In this document: one piece after another, positions 57,728-64,000 of the stretch | Layout: each line of letters begins with the position of its first letter | How positions within the stretch are numbered: the first letter of the stretch is position 1 | Assembly (NCBI RefSeq): GCF_013168275.1 | Contig: NZ_AP019547.1 | Span: 310,001-374,000, forward strand | Direction: 5' to 3' | DNA from: Candidatus Nitrotoga sp. AM1P | Lineage (GTDB): Bacteria > Pseudomonadota > Gammaproteobacteria > Burkholderiales > Gallionellaceae | DNA length: 64,000 nucleotides | Translations under genes and position numbers: made by a program | Notes under the pieces: model-generated | Database searches by the model: none | The model's input: only the letters and a program-made list of their open reading frames with translations | Told to the model about the DNA's origin: nothing

Positions 57728-59668
57728 TTACTGATTTTCTGAACTATGCAAAAAATCCACCGCCTCACTTAAATTCCGTGTGCGCTTGAATGGTGGCAAG
57801 CTCTGCCATATGCGCTTGCCGTAGGATTTTGCTATCAAACGTGGGTCACAAATCATCAATACGCCGCGATCGGTCTCATCGCGAATCAAGCGTCCTGCAC
57901 CTTGCTTAAGATTAATGACCGTGCGGGGCAACTGATATTCCATGAAGGCGTTACGCCCCTGGCTGGTTATCTGTGCAAGGCGTGCCGCCAGCACTGGGTC
58001 ATCCGGCGGGGCGAACGGCAGTTTGTCTATTACCACTAACGAAAGCGCTTCGCCGCGCACATCCACTCCTTCCCAAAACGACTGACTGCCCAGTAGAATG
58101 GCGTTGCCGTGTTCGCGGAAGCGGCTCAACAGCTCATTGCGTGAACCCTCGCCTTGTAACATCAGCGGATAGTTAAGCTTCTTGCGTTCGAACTCGGTCG
58201 TTAAAATTTCATGCGCGCGTTGCATGGCACGCAGGCTGGTGAACAGCAAAAACGCCCGTCCTTTGCTGGCCTCGATCAACGGGAGAGCCGCCAGCACCAC
58301 CGCTTCGGTATAGCCAGGATTATTCGGATCGAGCATATTTTGGGGTACATATAGCAGTGCTTGCTCAGGGTAATTGAAAGGACTATCCCAGCAGGCAGTT
58401 TGAGCCTCAAGCAACCCCATTTCGGATTGATAGTGCGAGAAATCCTGCTTCACGGTAATCGTGGCTGACGTAAAAATCCATGCACGTGGGTGGCCATTAA
58501 TTTGCTTGGCGAATATTTCTGCGATGGACAACGGTGTGGTGTTGAGTTGCACGGATTGGTGAAATATTTCCAGCCAGCGCACCATATCCACTTGCTTTTT
58601 ATCCTGCCATTGCAAAATTTTTTGCGCCATCTCCTGTCCACGTTGCCAGCAACTCTCTAGTCCCTCGCTGCGCTCTGCTTGCTTTTCCAGCAGATTGTTA
58701 ACCTGCTTGAGCTTATCGCTTAACACGCTTATGGCATCCGTCCAGCCGGATAAATCTTCCATGGCGATGGCAGTCATGCGTCCCTCGCTTTGTTTGAATA
58801 CCAGGCGTAAGTCACGTGCGGCTTTGTCCAACGAGTCGGTAGCGATGGGAAGCGCGGCAAAGTCTTTAGCCGAAATTGCCGCCTCCAACCGCGCGTCTCG
58901 TGCCAGTTCGATGATTTGTGAAGTCGAAATACTCTCGCCAAAAAATAAGCTGGCGGTCTCAGGCAATTGGTGTGCTTCGTCGAAAATAACGGTATTGCAA
59001 GCTGGCAGCAGTTCCGTCACGCCTTCGTCGCGCAGCATCAAATCAGCGAAAAACAAATGATGGTTCACCACCACCACATCGGCCCGCATCGCCTCCTTGC
59101 GAGCCTTGAGTACAAAGCAATCTTTATGATGCGGACATTCCTGTCCCAGGCAGTTATCGCGTGTTGAAGTCACCTGCATCCAGATGAGTGCATTCTCTGG
59201 TACATCGCTCACACCACTTTTATCGCCGGATTGGGTAATTTTTGCGTACTTCACAATTTTGGTTAGATGGCGCGAATCTTCGCGCGTGGTAAAGCGGCCA
59301 TCAGACAGCGTGCGTTCGAGGTGATAATGGCACAGATAATTGGAGCGGCCCTTGAGCAATGCTATCGAAACCGGCACTTTAAGCGCATCACGCACCGTGG
59401 GTAAATCGCGTTGGAACAGTTGGTCCTGCAAATTTTTTGTGCCGGTGGAAATAATTACCTTGCCGCCTGCGAGCAGGGCAGGGACGAGATAAGCAAAAGT
59501 CTTGCCTGTGCCTGTGCCTGCCTCTGCGATGAGCTGGCCATTCGCGGTAATCGCCTGTGCGATGGCTTGTGCCATTTCAACTTGCTGTGGGCGCGCGCGA
59601 AAATTGGGGATGTGTTCGGCCAGCGCACCATCAGGCGAAAACAGGAATGCGATTTTTTTATCTATCAT
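57728..59668 (-). CDS. DinG/YoaA-type ATP-dependent helicase with Fe-S cluster
   Basis: Superfamily 2 DNA helicase of 646 residues, XPD-like. Walker A AEAGTGTGKTFAYL near residue 47, Fe-S Cys residues NYLCHYHL and CLGQECPHHKDC (near 115 and 175), DEAHQLPE near 230, and the motif VI region QGAGRLIRDETDRG near 600. The N-terminal start DKKIAFLFSPDGALAEHIP is that of the YoaA branch, which helps repair stalled forks. The ATG at 59668 fits; a longer frame to 59722 is not needed. It is convergent with the orphan gene and divergent from tmRNA. Confidence 0.92.
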   Translation of the reverse strand: MIDKKIAFLFSPDGALAEHIPNFRARPQQVEMAQAIAQAITANGQLIAEAGTGTGKTFAYLVPALLAGGKVIISTGTKNLQDQLFQRDLPTVRDALKVPVSIALLKGRSNYLCHYHLERTLSDGRFTTREDSRHLTKIVKYAKITQSGDKSGVSDVPENALIWMQVTSTRDNCLGQECPHHKDCFVLKARKEAMRADVVVVNHHLFFADLMLRDEGVTELLPACNTVIFDEAHQLPETASLFFGESISTSQIIELARDARLEAAISAKDFAALPIATDSLDKAARDLRLVFKQSEGRMTAIAMEDLSGWTDAISVLSDKLKQVNNLLEKQAERSEGLESCWQRGQEMAQKILQWQDKKQVDMVRWLEIFHQSVQLNTTPLSIAEIFAKQINGHPRAWIFTSATITVKQDFSHYQSEMGLLEAQTACWDSPFNYPEQALLYVPQNMLDPNNPGYTEAVVLAALPLIEASKGRAFLLFTSLRAMQRAHEILTTEFERKKLNYPLMLQGEGSRNELLSRFREHGNAILLGSQSFWEGVDVRGEALSLVVIDKLPFAPPDDPVLAARLAQITSQGRNAFMEYQLPRTVINLKQGAGRLIRDETDRGVLMICDPRLIAKSYGKRIWQSLPPFKRTRNLSEAVDFLHSSENQ

Positions 59669-59981
59669 TGTTAAAATAGTAGCCCAACGAGTCAAGCAGC
59701 GAATTGATTTGCATGGTATCACTGCGTGAAAGCAACGGGTGACGGATAACCGGGACAGGTCTGTTTCCGTTGCTGGTTATGGATTCAAAATGTACTCGGT
59801 GATCTTCTGTATGACCTGATTCCAGGTGCAGTAGCGTCGCTGAGGTTTGCTATTTGAATATTTCTGATCATCCTCTTAAATAGCTATTACCGTTAATTGA
59901 AAAGGCACGGAACTTCTTCCGCCTTTGTCACTCATAGCTGCTACAATCTGCTAAGTTTTGTAGCAGAGTCATATCGAAACC
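59669..59981. promoter_or_regulatory. Gap with inverted repeat upstream of tmRNA
   Basis: About 313 bases between the helicase start and tmRNA, holding the promoters of both. A perfect 9-bp inverted repeat CTGCTACAA/TTGTAGCAG (59938-59966) ends 16 bases before the tmRNA. The left arm overlaps TACAAT (59942-59947), a candidate -10 hexamer, but no matching -35 is visible at normal distance. Confidence 0.4.
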
Positions 59982-60350
59982 GGGGGCGACTTGGCTTCGA
60001 CGTGGGTTGCAAAGCAGTGTAGGGCATACCGAGGACCCGCAACCTCGTAAATCAGCTGGAAAACCAATAGTCGCAAACGACGAAAAGTACGCTTTAGCCG
60101 CGTAAGCGGTTAGACCTCACACCCTGCTGTCCGTGGAGGGGCTCAAGGCCGCAAGGCCGCGATGAGTGAGGTCATATACACGGAATCGTGTCATGCAGGG
60201 TTACTTTGTATGGCATTAAATTTAGGTAACTCGTTTGGTAGCAGCCTGTCGGTTGGCGTCTACCGGATAAAATTAAATAACTTGACTAAGTATGTAGAAC
60301 TGCCTGTAGAGTGCTTGCGGACGCGGGTTCAATTCCCGCCGCCTCCACCA
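59982..60350 (+). ncRNA. ssrA: Transfer-messenger RNA (tmRNA)
   Basis: Rescues stalled ribosomes together with SmpB. The 5' end GGGGGCGACTTGGCTTCGAC and the 3' end CGCCTCCACCA form the acceptor stem (seven pairs, one G-U), with CCA encoded. The T-arm GCGGGTTCAATTCCCGC is intact. The tag frame starts at 60073 (GCA) and gives A-ANDEKYALAA then a TAA at 60103-60105, a typical betaproteobacterial tag. Pseudoknots fill the middle. Total 369 bases, normal. Confidence 0.97.
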
Positions 60351-60384
60351 ATCTAAAGGTCTCCAGAAACCACCGGAGGCCAAT

Positions 60385-60421
60385 ACAGCCAAGCCATTTC
60401 AGTGGTTTGGCTGTTTCTTTT
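60385..60421 (+). terminator. Terminator after tmRNA
   Basis: ACAGCCAAGCCA pairs with TGGTTTGGCTGT (one G-T) around TTTCAG, followed by TTCTTTTTG. It starts 34 bases after the tmRNA 3' end and precedes hsdR. Confidence 0.8.
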
Positions 60422-60483
60422 TGTGCGCCCGGCAGGGCACACTTACTTTGAGGTGAAAGTCTTTTACAGGGAGGTTTTGTCTG

Positions 60484-63400
60484 ATGATTTTTAGTGAAGA
60501 CTCAAGAGTCAAAATCCCCTGTATCTTGCATCTGGTGCGGCTTGGCTACCGCTACTTCTCGCTCAAGAATGCCGTATGGGACGATGAGACCAATATCTTT
60601 CCGGACTTGTTTCGTGCCGCCATCGCCCGGATCAATCCCGGCATTGAGAGTGACGACATCGACCGACTGTTGACCGACGTCAAACTCCTGCTGGACAACG
60701 AAGACCTCGGCAAAGCCTTCTACGAAAAGCTCACTGAACGCTCAGGTAACCGGCTGATCGACTTCGAAAACTTCAGCAACAACAGCTTCCATGTCGTCAC
60801 AGAGTTAACCTGCAAGAATGGCAACGACGAGTTCCGGCCGGATATCACCCTGCTCATCAACGGCATGCCGCTGGTCTTCATCGAGGTCAAGAAACCCAAC
60901 AACCGCGAAGGCGTGCTGGCCGAGCGCAACCGCATCGTCACGCGCTGCCGCAATCCCCGTTTCCGTCGCTTCATCAATATTACCCAATTGATGGTTTTCT
61001 CCAACAACATGGAGTACGAAGACGGCTCACCGCATCCCATTGAGGGGGCCTTCTATGCCAGCCCCTCGTATGACGCGCCGATCTTTAATTACTTCCGCGA
61101 AGAGGAGGAGCTGAATCTGGCCCACCTGCTGGCCGACGTGGACGACGCAGTCGAAAACGAGGTGCTGCGCGATAACAATCTCAACGTTATCAAGCACAGC
61201 CCGGAATTCATCAGCAATAATTCGCCCAACACGCCGACCAATCGGATTTGCACCTCCCTGTTCAGCCGCGACCGCCTGTCGTTCCTTCTGCAATACGCCC
61301 TGGCCTATGTGAACGAGTCCGACGGTCTGCATAAGCATGTCATGCGTTATCCCCAGATCTTCGCCACTAAGGCAATTGAACGGAAGCTGGATGCTGGTGT
61401 ACGCAAGGGGATCATCTGGCACACCCAGGGCAGTGGCAAAACCGCGCTGGCCTATTACAACACCCGTTTTCTCACCGACTACTTTCAGCGCAGGGGCATC
61501 ATTCCCAAGTTCTACTTCATCGTTGACAGGATTGACCTGCTTATTCAGGCGCAGCGAGAGTTTGCTTGCCGTGGGCTGACGGTTCATACCATCGACACTC
61601 GCGAAGCCTTTGCTTGCGATATCAAGGCGACACAGGCCCTGCACAACCACACCGACAGGCCGGAGATCACCGTGGTCAACATCCAAAAATTTCAGGATGA
61701 CCCGGATGTGGTGCGCACCGAGGATTACGACGTCAGCATCCAGCGCGTTTATTTTCTCGATGAGGTGCACCGCAGCTACAACCCGCAGGGCAGCTTTCTT
61801 GCCAACCTGAGCCAGTCCGACCGGAATGCCATCAAGATCGGTCTCACCGGCACGCCGCTGTTAGGTGACAACTACAACTCCCGCGCCCTGTTCGGCGACT
61901 ACATCCACAAGTACTACTACAATGCCTCCATCGCCGACGGTTACACCCTGCGCTTGATCCGCGAAAAGATCGCTACCAACTACAAGCTCTCACTGCAAGA
62001 GGCTCTCGCCGCAGTGGAACTTCAGCAGGGCGATATCGACCGCAAGCTCGTCTATGCGCACCCGCGTTTTGTCGAGCCGATGCTCGATTACATCATCCGC
62101 GACTTTGAAAAAAGCCGGAGTGCGCTGAACGACGCCACCATCGGTGGCATGGTGATCTGTGACAGTGCCGAGCAGGCCCGGCAGATGTTCGAGATCTTCA
62201 ATACGGTCTATGCGGCTCAGCCCCAGCCTCTCTACGCGCAAGATTCGGCACAAGAGTTGATCGCAGCCCGTCAGCCTGACAGTTATGCCGCCAGAATGAT
62301 GCTTGAAAACAAGGCCAAAAGCGGTGCGCTGATCCTGCACGATGTTGGCAGCAAGGAGGAACGCAAGACCTGGGTAGAGGACTTCAAGGCAGGCAAGATC
62401 GATCTGCTGTTCGTCTACAACATGCTGCTCACCGGCTTTGATGCCCGGCGGCTGAAAAAGCTCTACCTCGGCCGGGTGATCCGCAAGCACAACCTGCTCC
62501 AGGCACTCACCCGTGTCAACCGCCCCTACAAGGATTTTCGCTACGGCTACGTTGTCGATTTTGCTGACATCCGCAATGAGTTCGACGCTACCAACAAAGC
62601 CTATTTCGACGAACTGCAAGCCGAGTTGGGCGACGAAGTGGAGCATTACTCCAACCTGTTTAAATCCTCAGAGGAGATTGCTCAGGAAATCGAGGCGATC
62701 AAGGACATTCTGTTCAGCTTCAATGTCGAAAACGCCGAGGAATTTTCACGGCAGATCAGCCAGATCCAGGATCGCGCCACGGTGCTGGCCTTGAAAAAAG
62801 CACTGGCCGATGCCCGCAATCTCTACAACCTCATCCGTCTGCAGGCCGAATACGGATTCCTCCAACAACTCGATTTCCAGAAACTGAACCAGCTTTACCG
62901 CGAAACCTGCAATCACCTCGACCTGCTCAACCTCAAGGAAAGCATCGAATCCAGCACCGACACCAGCAACCTGCTCAATGTCGCCCTCGAAGACGTCCTG
63001 TTCATGTTCACCAAGATCCGCGAAGAGGAACTGGTGCTGGCCGACAAGTTGAAAAACACCCTGCGCCAGACCCGCGAGGCCCTGGCTGACAACTTCGACC
63101 CGCAAGACCCCAAATTCATCACCCTTAAGGAAGAGCTGGAGCGGCTGTTCAAGAAAAAGAAGCTGAACGAAGTCACACAGGAAGAGATGACTGCCAATAT
63201 CGGCGCGCTCAACGCGATCCACGACAAGGTTAAAGAATTGAACCGGCAGAACAATCAGCTCCGTGCCAAGTATCACGGAGACGCGAAATACACACGCATC
63301 CATAAACGCTTGCAAGAACGCGGGACAATCATGGAGACCGAGCGTAGCCTCTGCGATGCGCTTTCCGGCGTGAAGCAGCAAGCCGACGAGCAGGTATTGC

Positions 63401-63588
63401 AGAACACCCAGCTTCTGGCGAACGAAAGCTATTTCGAGCGAATGATGATGCCCCTCGTAATCGGTGAATTCCAGACCCATAAAAAAATCAAGCTCGACCC
63501 GGACGCCGCTCACACCATCAACCATCTGGTGGTAGCCGAATACATGAATGAATTTGCCTCAGGCACCAAAACAGGAGCACGCACTTGA
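60484..63588 (+). CDS. hsdR: Type I restriction enzyme R subunit
   Basis: A 1034-residue motor/nuclease subunit of a type I restriction-modification system. N-terminal endonuclease: EFRPDITLLINGMPLVFIEVKK near residue 119 (the D...ExK site). Then the ATPase/translocase: HTQGSGKTALAYY near residue 315 (Walker A), FLDEVHRSYNPQGSF near 425, GLTGTPLLG near 457 and ALTRVNRPYKDF near 672. The C-terminal third is a long coiled region. Third-position GC is visibly higher than in most of the window. Ribosome site GGGAGG before the ATG. Its stop overlaps hsdM (TTGA). Confidence 0.95.
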   Translation: MIFSEDSRVKIPCILHLVRLGYRYFSLKNAVWDDETNIFPDLFRAAIARINPGIESDDIDRLLTDVKLLLDNEDLGKAFYEKLTERSGNRLIDFENFSNNSFHVVTELTCKNGNDEFRPDITLLINGMPLVFIEVKKPNNREGVLAERNRIVTRCRNPRFRRFINITQLMVFSNNMEYEDGSPHPIEGAFYASPSYDAPIFNYFREEEELNLAHLLADVDDAVENEVLRDNNLNVIKHSPEFISNNSPNTPTNRICTSLFSRDRLSFLLQYALAYVNESDGLHKHVMRYPQIFATKAIERKLDAGVRKGIIWHTQGSGKTALAYYNTRFLTDYFQRRGIIPKFYFIVDRIDLLIQAQREFACRGLTVHTIDTREAFACDIKATQALHNHTDRPEITVVNIQKFQDDPDVVRTEDYDVSIQRVYFLDEVHRSYNPQGSFLANLSQSDRNAIKIGLTGTPLLGDNYNSRALFGDYIHKYYYNASIADGYTLRLIREKIATNYKLSLQEALAAVELQQGDIDRKLVYAHPRFVEPMLDYIIRDFEKSRSALNDATIGGMVICDSAEQARQMFEIFNTVYAAQPQPLYAQDSAQELIAARQPDSYAARMMLENKAKSGALILHDVGSKEERKTWVEDFKAGKIDLLFVYNMLLTGFDARRLKKLYLGRVIRKHNLLQALTRVNRPYKDFRYGYVVDFADIRNEFDATNKAYFDELQAELGDEVEHYSNLFKSSEEIAQEIEAIKDILFSFNVENAEEFSRQISQIQDRATVLALKKALADARNLYNLIRLQAEYGFLQQLDFQKLNQLYRETCNHLDLLNLKESIESSTDTSNLLNVALEDVLFMFTKIREEELVLADKLKNTLRQTREALADNFDPQDPKFITLKEELERLFKKKKLNEVTQEEMTANIGALNAIHDKVKELNRQNNQLRAKYHGDAKYTRIHKRLQERGTIMETERSLCDALSGVKQQADEQVLQNTQLLANESYFERMMMPLVIGEFQTHKKIKLDPDAAHTINHLVVAEYMNEFASGTKTGART

Positions 63589-64000
63589 TCACGCAGGATT
63601 TTGAAATTTGCACCCGGCAATTGATCGACAATCTCAAAGCGATCTGTGCCGCTTACGGCCTCGGCAACGACGGCAACGAGTTCAAGATCATCACCCAGGT
63701 CTTTCTCTACAAATTCCTGAACGACAAATTCGCCTTCGAAGCCAAAAAGGTCCGGCCGGCGCTAGCCAAAGCCGAAAGCTGGAAACAGGCTATCGCGAAT
63801 TTAAGTGCCGACGATCTGGAAATGCTGCAATTACAGATGGGGGCGGACACCGCCCGCCTGAAGCCTGAGCACTTCATCGCCCACCTCTTCGGTCGCCAGA
63901 ATGCGCCGGAATTCGCCAAGCTCTTTGACGACACGCTGCGCGACATCGCCATCACCAACAATGACATCTTCGCCGTCAAGACCGACGGCGGTGCCAAAAT
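63585..64000 (+). CDS. hsdM: Type I restriction-modification methyltransferase subunit, N-terminal part
   Basis: Open to the window end, so only about 138 residues are visible. The frame starts at TTG 63585, overlapping the hsdR stop. The visible part has the N-terminal helical domain of HsdM: RQLIDNLKAICAAYGLG, NEFKIITQVFLYKFLNDKF and the FAKLFDDTLRDIAITNND region. The SAM-binding and NPPF motifs would lie past the window. The order hsdR-hsdM is less usual than hsdM-hsdS-hsdR; hsdS is expected downstream. Confidence 0.85.
   Translation, partial: MITQDFEICTRQLIDNLKAICAAYGLGNDGNEFKIITQVFLYKFLNDKFAFEAKKVRPALAKAESWKQAIANLSADDLEMLQLQMGADTARLKPEHFIAHLFGRQNAPEFAKLFDDTLRDIAITNNDIFAVKTDGGAK

Noticed and set aside
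60162..60356. 64-aa open frame inside the tmRNA
   Set aside because: It lies wholly within the structured tmRNA and does not match the tag frame.
61027..63525. Long minus-strand frames opposite hsdR (247, 218 and 259 codons)
   Set aside because: They are antisense shadows caused by high third-position GC of hsdR.

Overview
The window looks like chromosomal DNA of a Gram-negative betaproteobacterium, plausibly Nitrosomonadales/Gallionellaceae-like. This is inferred from the lapB-pyrF pair, the flhB-flhA-flhF-flhG-fliA-motCD flagellar order, a tmRNA tag reading ANDEKYALAA, an LpxO-type lipid A hydroxylase and the MlaA/YdbH envelope genes. No 16S rRNA or marker set is present, so the taxon is only an inference. 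No tRNA or rRNA gene was recognised; the one clear RNA gene is tmRNA (ssrA).

Layout. 1-5.7 kb: the end of lapB, pyrF, then an LPS outer-core/O-antigen block (O-antigen ligase, a DXD glycosyltransferase, a GT2 enzyme and a GT10 fucosyltransferase-like enzyme). 5.7-11.9 kb (minus strand): DUF455 ferritin-like protein, rlmD, a VanZ-like protein, a PolB-type 3'-5' exonuclease and the ydbH-ynbE-ydbL envelope operon. 11.9-17 kb: DUF192 protein, sodB, ettA, lpxO-like and an AI-2E family permease. 17.4-25.3 kb (minus strand): one flagellar operon, flhB-flhA-flhF-flhG-fliA-motC-motD. 25.8-31.7 kb: a three-gene heavy-metal RND efflux system. 32-35 kb: a membrane protein, htpX and mlaA. 35.4 kb: a 98-bp MITE-like element. 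35.6-43 kb: two TonB-dependent receptor loci, one with a PEGA-TonB fusion and one followed by a BNR-repeat protein and a thioredoxin-like protein.

43-56.6 kb is a complete type I-C CRISPR-Cas locus: cas3-cas5c-cas8c-cas7c-[MNT-HEPN]-cas4-cas1-cas2, a leader, and an array of 64 repeats (37 bp) with 63 spacers. Four things stand out. A broken WYL-domain regulator lies just upstream of cas3. A very strong internal Shine-Dalgarno site and ATG inside cas8c would yield a 129-aa Cas11c. A nucleotidyltransferase/HEPN toxin-antitoxin-like pair is inserted between cas7 and cas4 with overlapping genes. The leader carries three copies of one 8-mer. Several spacers are duplicated, one pair with different lengths.

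56.6-64 kb: a degraded stretch with a possible IS30-type end, an unrecognised 200-aa protein, a DinG/YoaA-type helicase, tmRNA, and directly after the tmRNA 3' end a GC-richer type I restriction-modification locus (hsdR, then hsdM cut by the window end). tmRNA 3' ends are common integration sites, so the right edge may be a defence island. The most interesting region is the cas operon with its nested MNT-HEPN module and dead regulator.
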